Positions 44,597 to 54,044 of a DNA stretch of 64,000 bases are shown here, piece after piece (position 1 is the stretch's first letter; every line of letters begins with the position of its first letter). The notes below the pieces were generated by a model. It did not search any database, was not told the DNA's origin, and saw only the letters and a program-made list of their open reading frames with translations. Origin of the DNA: Devosia sp. Root413D1 (GTDB taxonomy: Bacteria > Pseudomonadota > Alphaproteobacteria > Rhizobiales > Devosiaceae). Position numbers and translations under genes: made by a program. Where the stretch lies: assembly GCF_001425235.1 (NCBI RefSeq), contig NZ_LMEA01000012.1, positions 222,390 to 286,389 of the forward strand, in the 5' to 3' direction.

Positions 44597-45307
44597 TCAC
44601 CACAGGTAGAACAGCGCGAAGATGAAGACCCACACCAGGTCAACGAAGTGCCAGTAGAGGCCGGTGATCTCGACGATCTCCCAGCGGCCCTTGCGTGAGG
44701 TGAAGAAGCCCTTTTTGCCGGTGTCGAAATCGCCGCGCCAGACCTTGCGGGCCATGAGCAGGAGGAAGATCACCCCGATGGTGACGTGGGTGCCGTGGAA
44801 GCCGGTGATCATGAAGAACACCGAGCCGAACTGCGGCGCGCCCCAGGGGTTCTCCCACGGGCGGACGCCTTCGGAGATCAGCTTGGTCCACTCGAACGCC
44901 TGCATGCCGACGAAAGTGGCGCCGAGCGCTGCGGTCAGCAGCATCAGCACCGTGGTCTTCACCCGGTCGCGGCGATAGCCGAAGTTCACCGCCATCGCCA
45001 TGGTGCCGCTCGAGGAGATCAAGACGAAGGTCATGATGGCGATGAGGATCAGCGGCATGTGCACGCCGCCAATCTCGAGCGCGAACACCTCGGACGGGTT
45101 CGGCCAGGCCTCGGTGGTCGACATGCGCACGGTCATGTAGGCGATGAGGAAGCAGCTGAAGATGAAGGTGTCCGAGAGCAGGAAGATCCAGATCATCGCC
45201 TTGCCCCAGGAGGCGGTCTTGAAGGCGGTCTTGTCGGACGACCAGTCGGAGACGAAACCGGTGAGGCCTGGTTGCGGGTCGGTGTGGGTCACGGCCGGAT
45301 CGGACAT
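44597..45307 (-). CDS. Heme-copper oxidase subunit III
   Basis: A 236-residue protein with five to seven helices. The conserved GFHGTHVTIGVIFLLL block and the C-terminal YWHFVDLVWVFIFALFYLW identify subunit III. The N-terminal soluble extension (TDPQPGLTGFVSDWSSDKTAFKTASWGKA) resembles the short CoxO-type proteins. It follows the 45320 gene with a 12-bp gap. Confidence 0.88.
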   Translation of the reverse strand: MSDPAVTHTDPQPGLTGFVSDWSSDKTAFKTASWGKAMIWIFLLSDTFIFSCFLIAYMTVRMSTTEAWPNPSEVFALEIGGVHMPLILIAIMTFVLISSSGTMAMAVNFGYRRDRVKTTVLMLLTAALGATFVGMQAFEWTKLISEGVRPWENPWGAPQFGSVFFMITGFHGTHVTIGVIFLLLMARKVWRGDFDTGKKGFFTSRKGRWEIVEITGLYWHFVDLVWVFIFALFYLW

Positions 45308-45319
45308 GTGAGGCTCCCC

Positions 45320-46024
45320 TCAGCTCAGCAACTGCTGGCAGAATGCGATGAAATCGCTGGCCCAGCCGGCCAGCAGGCTGAACAGCGCCATCCAGACGAA
45401 CAGCATGAACAGCCAGTAGGTGGCGCAGAGCTCGACATTGAGCCGGACGCTCTCGATGCCCCCCCTGCCCCAGGCCTTGATGCCCGCCCAGCCCAGCGCC
45501 ACGAGGCCGCCGAGGATGTGGAGGCCATGCAGGCCCGTGACGAGATAGAAGAAGCTGTTGGCCGGATTGCCGTCGACGAGATAGCCGGACGCAGCGAGCT
45601 CGCCCCAGGCGATCAACTGGCCGGCCAGGAAGGTGATGGCGAAGACGCCCGCCGCAGCGAGGCCGAGGCGGAGCTGCGTCTGGTTGCGCTGGCGCACCGC
45701 CCGCTGGGTCCATTCGAGCGCGAGGCTCGACAGCACCAGCATCGCGGTGTTGAACCAGAGGATTGGCGGCACCGGCAGCGGCTGCCAGTCGCCGAGCTCG
45801 CGGCGCATGAAATAGGCGCCGGTGAGCAAGGCGAAGAGCGAGCCGACAACCGCAAGCAGGAAGCCGAGGCCGACCCGCTTGGCCGGATCGCGAGAGGCCT
45901 CAAAATCGGGGACACCCTCGATCACCCCCTGCTCCAGCCACGGCTTGACGGTCAGCCGCTGGCGCGCCAGCCACCAGCCGGCGAGGCCGGCGATGATGGC
46001 AAAGAACATCACCACGACGCTCAT
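45320..46024 (-). CDS. Second subunit III-like protein of the cytochrome oxidase
   Basis: A 234-residue membrane protein with the subunit III signature FFYLVTGLHGLHILGGLVAL and a matching YWLFMLFVWMALFSLL C-terminus, but shorter and more divergent than its neighbour. Operons with two subunit III-like genes occur in the CoxMNOP cluster of Bradyrhizobium, and this arrangement is similar. Its ATG overlaps the subunit I stop (ATGA). Confidence 0.84.
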   Translation of the reverse strand: MSVVVMFFAIIAGLAGWWLARQRLTVKPWLEQGVIEGVPDFEASRDPAKRVGLGFLLAVVGSLFALLTGAYFMRRELGDWQPLPVPPILWFNTAMLVLSSLALEWTQRAVRQRNQTQLRLGLAAAGVFAITFLAGQLIAWGELAASGYLVDGNPANSFFYLVTGLHGLHILGGLVALGWAGIKAWGRGGIESVRLNVELCATYWLFMLFVWMALFSLLAGWASDFIAFCQQLLS

Positions 46025-47811
46025 GACTTAGCGCCCCGGCGCTTCTTGGGTGCTTCGGAATGCGGCGGGTTGGTGCCGGGCTGGTTCTGCGGGATGAAGT
46101 CCTCGGCGGCGCCAGGCACACTGTAGTCATAGGCCCAGCGATAGACCACCGGCAGCTCGCGGCCGAAATTGCCGTGGACGGGCGGCGTTTCGGGGGTCTG
46201 CCACTCGAGCGTGGTGGCTCGCCATGGGTTGCCGCCGGACGGCTTGCCGTGCCGGATCGACCAGATCAGGTTGAAGACGAACACCAGCTGCGCTGCGCCG
46301 ACGATCAACGCCATCACGGTGATGAAGATGTTGAGATCGTGCGCCGAGGGTGGCTGGAACGAGATGTCACCGGATTCGAAGTAGCGCCGTGGCACCCCCA
46401 TGATGCCGAGATAATGCATGGGGAAGAAGATCAGGTAGGCGCCGAGGAAGGTGACCCAGAAGTGCAGGTGGGCCAGCGTGTTGTCGAGCATGCGGCCGGT
46501 GATCTTGGGGTACCAGTGATAGATGGCGCCGAAGATCACGAGGATCGGCGCGACACCCATCACCATGTGGAAATGCGCCACGACGAACATGGTGTCGGAC
46601 AGCGGCACGTCGACCACCACGTTGCCGAGGAACAGCCCGGTGAGCCCGCCATTGACGAAGGTGACGATGAAGGCCAGCGCGAACAGCATGGGCGGATTGA
46701 GGTGGATGTCGCCGCGCCACAGGGTGAGCACCCAGTTGTAGACCTTGATCGCCGTAGGCACCGCGATGATCAAGGTAGTGACGGCAAAGAAGAACCCGAA
46801 ATAGGGGTTCATGCCGCTCACATACATGTGGTGGGCCCAGACCACGAAGCTCAGCGCGCCGATGATGACGATGGCCCAGACCATCATGCGGTAGCCGAAG
46901 ATGTTCTTCCTGGCATGGGTGCTGATCAGGTCGGAGACGATGCCGAAGGCCGGCAGCGCCACGATGTAGACTTCGGGGTGGCCGAAGAACCAGAACAGGT
47001 GCTGGAACAGGATCGGGCTGCCGCCGTCATGCGGCAGGAGTTCGCCCATCTCGACCAAAGCCGGCATGAAGAAGCTGGTGCCGAGCAGCTTGTCGAACAG
47101 CATCATCACGCAGGCGACGAACAGCGCCGGGAAGGCCAGCATGGCCATGACGGTGGCGATGAAGATGCCCCAGACGGTCAGCGGCATGCGCATCAGCGTC
47201 ATGCCGCGGGTGCGGCCCTGCAGCACGGTGACGATGTAATTGAGCCCACCCATGGTGAAGCCGATGACGAACAGGATCAGCGACACCAGCATCAGGACGA
47301 TGCCGGATTCCTGGCCGGGGGTGTTGGAGAGGATGGCCTGCGGTGGATAGAGGGTCCAGCCGGCGCCGGTAGGGCCGCCGGGGGTGAACCAGCTCGCCAC
47401 CAGCACCAGCACGGCGAGCAGGTAGGTCCAGTAGCTGAGCATGTTGACGTAGGGGAACACCATGTCCCGCGCGCCCAGCATCAGCGGGATCAGGTAATTG
47501 CCGAAGCCGCCGAGAAACAGCGCGGTGATCAGGTAGATCACCATGATCATGCCGTGCATGGTGATGAACTGGTAGTAGGCGGCAGCGTCGATGAAAGTGA
47601 GGAAGCCGGGGAAGGCCAGCTGCATGCGCATCAGCCAGCTGAGCACCAGCGCCAGCATGCCAATGGCCAGTGCGGTACTGGCGTACTGGATGGCGATGAC
47701 CTTGGCATCCTGCGAGAAGACGTAACGCGTCCACCAGCTTCGCGGATGGTAGAGTTCGACATCCGGAAACTCGGCAGCATGGGCATCGGGCCCGTGAGTG
47801 GCGTCGACCAT
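46021..47811 (-). CDS. ctaD: Cytochrome c oxidase subunit I
   Basis: A 596-residue 12-helix catalytic subunit. Visible ligands: low-spin heme His in FITMHGMIMVIYL; CuB His and cross-linked Tyr in WFFGHPEVYIVALP; the HH pair in WAHHMYVSGMNP; heme a3/low-spin His pair in VVAHFHMVMG. I chose the ATG at 47811 because GAGGAGG lies 8 bp upstream; a GTG 18 bp earlier would place the ribosome site inside the gene. It is second in the operon after subunit II. Confidence 0.95.
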   Translation of the reverse strand: MVDATHGPDAHAAEFPDVELYHPRSWWTRYVFSQDAKVIAIQYASTALAIGMLALVLSWLMRMQLAFPGFLTFIDAAAYYQFITMHGMIMVIYLITALFLGGFGNYLIPLMLGARDMVFPYVNMLSYWTYLLAVLVLVASWFTPGGPTGAGWTLYPPQAILSNTPGQESGIVLMLVSLILFVIGFTMGGLNYIVTVLQGRTRGMTLMRMPLTVWGIFIATVMAMLAFPALFVACVMMLFDKLLGTSFFMPALVEMGELLPHDGGSPILFQHLFWFFGHPEVYIVALPAFGIVSDLISTHARKNIFGYRMMVWAIVIIGALSFVVWAHHMYVSGMNPYFGFFFAVTTLIIAVPTAIKVYNWVLTLWRGDIHLNPPMLFALAFIVTFVNGGLTGLFLGNVVVDVPLSDTMFVVAHFHMVMGVAPILVIFGAIYHWYPKITGRMLDNTLAHLHFWVTFLGAYLIFFPMHYLGIMGVPRRYFESGDISFQPPSAHDLNIFITVMALIVGAAQLVFVFNLIWSIRHGKPSGGNPWRATTLEWQTPETPPVHGNFGRELPVVYRWAYDYSVPGAAEDFIPQNQPGTNPPHSEAPKKRRGAKS

Positions 47812-47870
47812 CAGAGTGCCTCCTCGCACGTCATCTGATGCAAAATCGCGCCCGGAAGTCCCGGCGGCCT

Positions 47871-47904
47871 TGAAGCGCTTTCAGGTTCGGAAGCGCGACA
47901 AAAA
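47871..47904. repeat. Deleted remnant of the nested-hairpin repeat
   Basis: On the minus strand this reads ttttgtcgcgcttccgaacc followed directly by ctgaaagcgcttc. Compared with the full copies (for example 60921-60973) the inner ggaaaagt/acttttcc hairpin is missing while both outer arms remain. It lies between subunit II and subunit I of the oxidase operon. Confidence 0.55.
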
Positions 47905-48726
47905 CTAGTCGATATCGGCCGTCTTGAGCACCTCCGGCGCATAGAGTTGAGCGTAGGTCTGTTGGCCGGCGAGCCAGGCGTCGTAATCTTCCTGGGTGTC
48001 GACGACGACGCCGCCGCGCATATAGGGGTGGCCGGTGCCGCAGAGCTCGGCGCAAAGCACTTCGAACTGGCCGGTGCGGGTGGGGGTGAACCAGAAATAG
48101 GTGACGGCGCCCGGGATCATGTCCATCTTGGATCGGAACTCGGCGACGTAGAAATCGTGCAGCGTATCGACCGAGCGCAGCAGCATCTTCACCGGCTTGT
48201 CGATCGGCAGGTGCAGGTAGTCGGCCTCGATCAGCACATCGTCATGGCCGTTCGGATCGTCCGGCTTGATGCCATAGGGATTGTCGGCGGCAACGAGGCG
48301 CGTGTCGGAGAGCCCCAGCTTGCCGTCGGCGCCGGGCAGCCGGTAGGCCCATTGCCACTGCGCGCCGACCACTTCGGCCTCGGTGGCTTCGGCCGGCACG
48401 CTGATGAACTGGCCCCAGACGAACAGGCCGGGGATCAGCATGGCGGCGACACCGACCGCAGTCAGCCCCATCAGCCAGTTCTCGAGCCGCTTGTTCTCGG
48501 GTTCGTAGTCGGCCTTCTGCCCATCCTTGTGGCGGAAGCGCCAGACGCAATAGGCGACGAACAGCACCACCGCCGCGAACACCGCCCCGGTGATCCAGAA
48601 GGTGATGATGATCGTGTTGTCGATATAGCCCCAATTGGAGGCGATCGGCGTCCACCACCAGGGGCTCAGGAAGTGGAATACCACCGAGCCGACGACGATC
48701 AGGACGAGAACGACTGCTACGACCAT
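47905..48726 (-). CDS. coxB: Cytochrome c oxidase subunit II
   Basis: A 273-residue protein with two membrane helices (about residues 1-20 and 40-64) and a periplasmic cupredoxin domain carrying the CuA site: SVDTLHDFYV (His) and CAELCGTGHPYM (two Cys, Glu, His, Met). The conserved aromatic electron-entry stretch is QWQWAY. It is the first gene of the operon that continues with subunits I, III-like, III and IV. No heme-insertion genes (ctaB/ctaG) are in the window. Confidence 0.94.
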   Translation of the reverse strand: MVVAVVLVLIVVGSVVFHFLSPWWWTPIASNWGYIDNTIIITFWITGAVFAAVVLFVAYCVWRFRHKDGQKADYEPENKRLENWLMGLTAVGVAAMLIPGLFVWGQFISVPAEATEAEVVGAQWQWAYRLPGADGKLGLSDTRLVAADNPYGIKPDDPNGHDDVLIEADYLHLPIDKPVKMLLRSVDTLHDFYVAEFRSKMDMIPGAVTYFWFTPTRTGQFEVLCAELCGTGHPYMRGGVVVDTQEDYDAWLAGQQTYAQLYAPEVLKTADID

Positions 48727-49104
48727 CCCACTCCTCCTCCAGAGGGCAGACGATGAGGCAGTCGGCGCCTAATGCGGGGCACAAAACAGACATCGGGCGC
48801 AGCAGAGGTTCTGCTCGTCTTCAGCCATGAGTGGCGCGTCGCTACAGAGCAAATACGGCCCGGATGGTCGCAGGACAGCTAGAATCGGAGCCATATTTGC
48901 TTTAGGCACCGGCACTTAGGACTTGATGATCACATCGGCACACGGACTTGTCAATTGCGACCAATTCCCGCAGCCGGTCGATGACAGCCGCAACATGCTC
49001 CCGAAGCCGTGGCTTGTTTGGGCCAGTTCTGAACGCTAAGGTGGCGGCTGGACTTGTAGCCGATGGGCTTGATGTCCGATCGGCAGGTCCATCGAGAGAT
49101 GGCG
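48727..49104. other. Divergent intergenic region, no gene seen
   Basis: 378 bp between the oxidase operon and the cyclase operon, which point away from each other. I see no convincing gene. One weak inverted repeat (agcaaatacggc at 48848-48859; gccatatttgct at 48890-48901, one mismatch) is present. Promoters for both operons must lie here. Confidence 0.6.
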
Positions 49105-52100
49105 ATGCAGACGTGTCTCAAGTGTGGTTTCAACAACCCGGACGCGGCTAAGTTTTGCGCCAATTGCGGTAATGCGCTCGAGGTCGCCCGATCCGTCGAA
49201 GGCGAACGCCGTTTTGCGACGGTGCTGTTCGCCGATGTGGCGCGCTCCACCGCCATTGCCGAGCAGATGGATCCGGAAGATTGGGCCGGCATCATGAACG
49301 GCGCCTTCGCCTTCATGAATGCGGCAGTCTCGCACTATGGCGGCACGGTCTCGCGGCTGATGGGCGACGCGGTGCTGGCGCTGTTCGGGGCGCCCATCGC
49401 GCATGAGGACGATGCCGAGCGCGCGGTGCGCGCCGGGCTCGAAATGCAGGACGCGGCGATGCGCTATGCCGGTGGCATCAAGCAGCAGCACGGCGTCGAT
49501 TTCGATCTGCGGGTCGGGATCAATACCGGTATGGCGGTGCTGGCTTTCGTCGGCGACGCGATCAGAACCGAGTACACGGCGCTCGGCGACGCCGCCAACA
49601 TCGCCGCGCGACTGCAGTCGGCGGCCGAACCCGGCACCGTGCTGATCAGCGCCGATACCCACAAACTGGTGCATGCGCTGTTCGATTTCCGGCCGCGCGG
49701 CCGGATCGAGATGAAAGGCAAGACCGAGGCGGTCGAGTCCTACGAGGTCGCCGGCATCAAGGCGGTGCCCGAGGCAACGCGGGGCCTCGCAGGGCTGTCC
49801 TCGCCGCTGGTCGGACGCGAGCGCGAGATCGGGCTGCTGCGCGACCGGTTGAGTGACCTCACCATGGGCATCGGCTCGGTGGTGGCGGTGCTCGGCGAAG
49901 CCGGCCTCGGCAAATCGCGGCTGATTGCCGAACTGAAACACCTGCGCGATGCGCTGCCGGAGCCGCGGCCGATCTGGCGGGAATCGCGAGCAATTTCCTA
50001 CGGCCAGTCGGTGCCCTACTATCCGTGGCGACAGCTGGGCCGGATGATTGTCGGGGCCGACGATATGGATGCGGCGCCCGCCGTACGCGACAAGATCGCC
50101 GCGTGGGTCGAAAGGCTGGGGCTCAAGCCGAGCGACATCCCGTTCTACGAAACGATGATTGCGGTCGAAGGCGATGCGAGCCGCATAGCGTTGCGCGCCA
50201 TGTCCGGCGAGATGGTGGTCAACGGCGTTGCGGCGGGGATCGTCAACGCCATCAAGACCGTGATGCACGCCGATAGCGGCATGACACCCTACGTGATGGT
50301 GATGGATGACTTGCACTGGTCGGACTCGGCGACGCTGGAACTGATCGCCCAGGTGGCGACGCTGGCGGCGTTCGAGCCGATCATGCTGGTGACCATCATG
50401 CGGCCCGACCGCAAGGCGGAAAGCTGGCAGTTGCTGGATCGGCTGCAGGGGAGCCTCGGCAGCAGTTTTTCGCGCATCGACCTCGAGCCGCTCGATGCGG
50501 CGGGATCGAGCGAGTTGCTGGGCAACCTCCTCCACATCGAGGAATTGCCCGAGAGCATCCGGGCGCAGATCCTCGAGCGCTCCGAGGGCAACCCGTTCTA
50601 TCTCGAGGAAGTGCTGCGTTCCCTGATCGATGGAGGCCAGGTGGTGCGCGAGGGCGAGCACTGGCGCGCCACCCGCGCCATCCTCGAGGCGACCATTCCC
50701 GACACGCTGGCGGGCGTCCTCAGCTCGCGCATCGACCGGCTGCCCGACGCCACCAAGCGGGTGGCGCAGACGGCGGCGGTGATCGGGCGGGTGTTCCAGC
50801 ACCGGGTGCTGGAATCGGTGCTGCATAGCGGGCCGGCGCTGGAGCGGATCGAGCATATCGAGCCGCATCTGGCGACGCTCAGCTACGAGCAGCTGGTGCG
50901 CGAGAAGGCGCGCGACCCCGAGCGGGAGTATATCTTCAAGCACGCGCTGACCTGCGAGGCGGCCTATGACCTGCTGCTGCGGTCGCGGCGCAAGGACCTC
51001 CACGCACGTTGCGGCTCGGCGCTGGAGCTGCTGTTCGCCGAGCGGCGCGACGAGTTCGCGGCGATGCTGGCGCACCATTTCGAGGAGGCCGGCGATCTTG
51101 AACGGACATTGCAATATGCGAGGGTCGCCGCCGACAACGCGCGCCGGGTCTATGCCGTGCGCGAAGAGCTCGAACATCGCGACCGGATTCTCTCGACGCT
51201 CGAGAAGATGCCGGGCGCCATGCCGGCCGAGCTGATCGATGCGGTGCTCGAATGGGCGTGGGTGCGCAACCGCCGCGGACAGTACGAGGGCATGCTGGAA
51301 AAGATCGAGCGGGCGGTGCAGATCGCCCGCGAGCTCGGCGACAAGCGCAGGCTCGGTCTTACCCTGTCGTGGATGGGCAACGTCCACATGGTCACCGGCT
51401 TTCCGTCGCGCGGCTTCCCCTACCTCGAAGAGGCGCAGGCGCTGGCAACCGAGACCGGTGATGACCAGGTGCTGCTGCTGCCGCTGTTCATCGCCACCTG
51501 GTCGCTGGTGGAGCGCGATGCCCGCTCGGGGGAGGAAAAGCTGGCCGAGGTGATCGACATGGCGCGCAAGCAGGACGCGCCGGATATCCTCGGCCACGCG
51601 CTGACCTATCGGGCGATCGCCCTGGCCCGGCTGGGGGAGTTCGACGAGGCCAGTGCACTGGTCGAGGAGGCCCTGGCGCTGATCCCCAGCATCGGCTCGC
51701 CGGTGAAGCGGGCAGACGTACATATCGGCGCCAGCATGGCGTATTACGACATGGGTGACATCGAGACGGGGCTCGAGCATGCGCATATCGGGGCGGATCT
51801 GGCTATGTCGGCCAACGGGCTGGAATGCGCCTGCGCCGGTTACTTCGGAGTGGGTCGCGGCGAGCTCGACAAACGCAATATCGATGATGCGCTGGCGCAG
51901 TTCCGGCGCTCGCTGAAGCTCGCCGACGCGGTGGGCATGGACTACTACATCAACCTGATCCGCGCCGGGCTGGCGGAGGCTGAGTTCGAGCAGGGCTCGA
52001 CGGGTTCGGTCGAGAAGCTGCGCAGCGCCATCGACAGCGCCCGGTCGACCGACGACGATTTCGTCGTCGCGGCACTGGCCATGCCATTCTCGCGGGCGCT

Positions 52101-52338
52101 CCTCCGGCTCAAGCGGGCAAGCGAAGCGCGCGACACCATCGTTGCGGCCATCGCCTATTTCCGCCGCATGGACCTGAAGCCCTATCTCGCCAATTCCCTG
52201 AGCGTGCTCGGCGACGTCGCTGATGCCTTGGACGACCGCGAGGCGGCGGCCGCGGCGCGCGAGGAGGCGGCGAGCCTTCGGGACGAGATCAAGCTACCTC
52301 CGCCGACGGCGGCCTTGCCCCACATCATCCAGGCCTAG
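49105..52338 (+). CDS. Zinc-ribbon / class III nucleotide cyclase / AAA-ATPase / TPR signalling protein
   Basis: About 1077 residues. Order: zinc ribbon (residues 4-22, CLKCGFNNPDAAKFCANCG); class III adenylate/guanylate cyclase domain (35-215) with both metal Asp present (FADVARST D44; LMGDAVLALFG D88) and the transition-state Asn/Arg in NIAARL (165-169); a P-loop ATPase (GEAGLGKSR 264-272; Walker B MVMDDLHWSD); and a long TPR-like helical region to the end. This resembles the mycobacterial and rhizobial cyclase-ATPase-TPR proteins. The active-site pattern suggests a competent cyclase, with nucleotide choice unproven. The start could be 49099 or 49105; I use 49105 (spacing to GAGAG). The next gene begins 2 bp after its stop. 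Confidence 0.88.
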   Translation: MQTCLKCGFNNPDAAKFCANCGNALEVARSVEGERRFATVLFADVARSTAIAEQMDPEDWAGIMNGAFAFMNAAVSHYGGTVSRLMGDAVLALFGAPIAHEDDAERAVRAGLEMQDAAMRYAGGIKQQHGVDFDLRVGINTGMAVLAFVGDAIRTEYTALGDAANIAARLQSAAEPGTVLISADTHKLVHALFDFRPRGRIEMKGKTEAVESYEVAGIKAVPEATRGLAGLSSPLVGREREIGLLRDRLSDLTMGIGSVVAVLGEAGLGKSRLIAELKHLRDALPEPRPIWRESRAISYGQSVPYYPWRQLGRMIVGADDMDAAPAVRDKIAAWVERLGLKPSDIPFYETMIAVEGDASRIALRAMSGEMVVNGVAAGIVNAIKTVMHADSGMTPYVMVMDDLHWSDSATLELIAQVATLAAFEPIMLVTIMRPDRKAESWQLLDRLQGSLGSSFSRIDLEPLDAAGSSELLGNLLHIEELPESIRAQILERSEGNPFYLEEVLRSLIDGGQVVREGEHWRATRAILEATIPDTLAGVLSSRIDRLPDATKRVAQTAAVIGRVFQHRVLESVLHSGPALERIEHIEPHLATLSYEQLVREKARDPEREYIFKHALTCEAAYDLLLRSRRKDLHARCGSALELLFAERRDEFAAMLAHHFEEAGDLERTLQYARVAADNARRVYAVREELEHRDRILSTLEKMPGAMPAELIDAVLEWAWVRNRRGQYEGMLEKIERAVQIARELGDKRRLGLTLSWMGNVHMVTGFPSRGFPYLEEAQALATETGDDQVLLLPLFIATWSLVERDARSGEEKLAEVIDMARKQDAPDILGHALTYRAIALARLGEFDEASALVEEALALIPSIGSPVKRADVHIGASMAYYDMGDIETGLEHAHIGADLAMSANGLECACAGYFGVGRGELDKRNIDDALAQFRRSLKLADAVGMDYYINLIRAGLAEAEFEQGSTGSVEKLRSAIDSARSTDDDFVVAALAMPFSRALLRLKRASEARDTIVAAIAYFRRMDLKPYLANSLSVLGDVADALDDREAAAAAREEAASLRDEIKLPPPTAALPHIIQA

Positions 52339-52340
52339 CC

Positions 52341-54041
52341 ATGGAAAAACCGGTGATCCTTGCCGTAGACGACGAACCTTCGGTTCTCGCCGCGGTGACG
52401 CGCGACCTCAGGCGGCACTACGCCGCGCATTACGATATCGAACGCGCGGCCTCCGGGGCGGAGGCGCTGGAGGTGCTGGGCGAGCTCAAGCTCGCCAACC
52501 GGGTGATCGCCCTGTTCATCGCCGACCAGCGGATGCCTGAGATGAGCGGCGTCGAGTTTCTGGCGCGGGCAATGGAACTCTACCCTGAGGCGCGGCGCGT
52601 GCTGCTCACCGCCTATGCCGATACCGATGCGGCGATCCGGGCGATCAACGAGGTGAAGCTCGACCACTACCTGATGAAACCGTGGCACCCGCCGGAGGAA
52701 CAACTCTATCCGGTGCTCGATGACCTCCTGGACGATTGGCGGGCCAACTATCAGCCGGTGTTCGAGGGGGTGCGGGTGGTCGGCCATCGCTGGCTGGCCG
52801 ATGGACACCGGGTGCGCGACTTCCTCGCCCGCAACCTCGTGCCGTATCGCTGGCTCGACATCGAGACCGACGCCGAGGCGACGACCTTGCGTGAGCTGGC
52901 GGGGGCCGCGGCCGAACCGCTGCCGCTGGTTATCCTCGCCGACGGCACGGCGCTGTCGCGTCCGACCATCGCGGCGCTGGCCGAAAAAGTCGGGCTGCAC
53001 ACCCATGCGGTGGCCGAGACCTATGACCTCGTGGTGGTCGGCACCGGCCCGGCTGGGTTGGCGGCGGCAGTGTACGGGGCGTCCGAAGGGCTCAGGACGT
53101 TGCTGATCGAGCGTGAAGCGCCCGGCGGACAGGCGGGCACCAGTTCGCGGATCGAGAATTATCTCGGCTTTCCGGTCGGGCTCAGCGGCGCCGACCTGGC
53201 GCGCCGGGGCGTGCAGCAGGCGCGGCGCTTTGGCGCCGAGATCCTGACGCCGGTGGAAGCGCTGAACCTCGAGACGCAGGACGGCTATCACATCCTGACG
53301 CTCAGCAATGGCAGCAAGGTCGCGGCGCAGGCGCTGATCGTCGCGACCGGCGTTTCCTATCGGCTGCTCGACGTGCCGGGGGCGGAGCGGCTGTCCGGAG
53401 CCGGGCTCTACTACGGCGCGGCGATGACCGAGGCGATGGGCACCGCCGGCCAGGACGTGTTCGTCGTCGGCGCCGGCAACTCGGCCGGCCAGGCGGCGCT
53501 GCACCTCGCGCATTTTGCCCGCTCGGTGACGCTGCTGGTGCGCGGCAAATCGCTCGCCGACAGCATGTCGCAATACCTGATCGAGCGGATCGAGGAGGCC
53601 GAGAACGTTACGGTCGAGACCGGCGCCTCGATCAGTGCGCTGATCGGCGAGGAAAGTCTCGAAAAGGTGGCGGTGCTCGACAGCGCCAGCGGCACGGTGA
53701 CCGAGGTGCCGGCGCGGGCGGTGTTCGTGTTCATCGGCGCCTCGCCGCGCACCGACTGGCTGAAGGACAAGCTGCAGCTCGATGCGCAGGGCTTCATCCT
53801 CTCGGGTCCGGACCTGGTGCGCGAGCCCGGGCGCAAGCCCGAAGGCTGGATGGCGGAGCGCGAGCCGTTCTGGCTGGAAACCAGCGTGCCAGGGGTATTC
53901 GTCGCCGGCGACGTAAGGCGGCAATCGACCAAGCGGATCGCGTCGGCGGTCGGCGAAGGGGCGATGGCGGTGACCTTTGTGCACCAGCATCTGCGCGGCC
54001 CTGCCCCGGCGCAGCGGCCACCGCCGGCGGCCGGTGGCTGA
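52341..54041 (+). CDS. Receiver domain - thioredoxin-like - thioredoxin reductase-like fusion protein (cysteine-free)
   Basis: 566 residues, with no cysteine anywhere. Residues 1-125 are a response-regulator receiver: acidic pair D10-D11, phospho-acceptor D62 in IADQRMPEMSG, T90 and K113 in LMKPW. Residues about 140-220 look like a thioredoxin-fold domain (VRVVGHRWLADGHRVRDFLARN) without CxxC. Residues 228-560 are a thioredoxin-reductase-like flavoprotein: FAD GTGPAG (234-239), PGGQAG, NADPH-type GAGNSAG (377-383), and C-terminal GVFVAGDVR. The redox CxxC expected after the NADPH-domain entry is replaced by GAAM (359-362). It therefore cannot reduce thioredoxin by the normal route and is better viewed as a phosphorylation-controlled flavin/NADPH sensor or oxidoreductase (inference). 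It overlaps nothing but lies 2 bp after the cyclase and 3 bp before the kinase. Confidence 0.88.
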   Translation: MEKPVILAVDDEPSVLAAVTRDLRRHYAAHYDIERAASGAEALEVLGELKLANRVIALFIADQRMPEMSGVEFLARAMELYPEARRVLLTAYADTDAAIRAINEVKLDHYLMKPWHPPEEQLYPVLDDLLDDWRANYQPVFEGVRVVGHRWLADGHRVRDFLARNLVPYRWLDIETDAEATTLRELAGAAAEPLPLVILADGTALSRPTIAALAEKVGLHTHAVAETYDLVVVGTGPAGLAAAVYGASEGLRTLLIEREAPGGQAGTSSRIENYLGFPVGLSGADLARRGVQQARRFGAEILTPVEALNLETQDGYHILTLSNGSKVAAQALIVATGVSYRLLDVPGAERLSGAGLYYGAAMTEAMGTAGQDVFVVGAGNSAGQAALHLAHFARSVTLLVRGKSLADSMSQYLIERIEEAENVTVETGASISALIGEESLEKVAVLDSASGTVTEVPARAVFVFIGASPRTDWLKDKLQLDAQGFILSGPDLVREPGRKPEGWMAEREPFWLETSVPGVFVAGDVRRQSTKRIASAVGEGAMAVTFVHQHLRGPAPAQRPPPAAGG

Positions 54042-54044
54042 GCC

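Noticed and set aside
49036..51786. A 916-codon antisense frame over the cyclase gene
   Set aside because: Same G+C effect; composition skewed to Arg/His/Gln and no domain seen.
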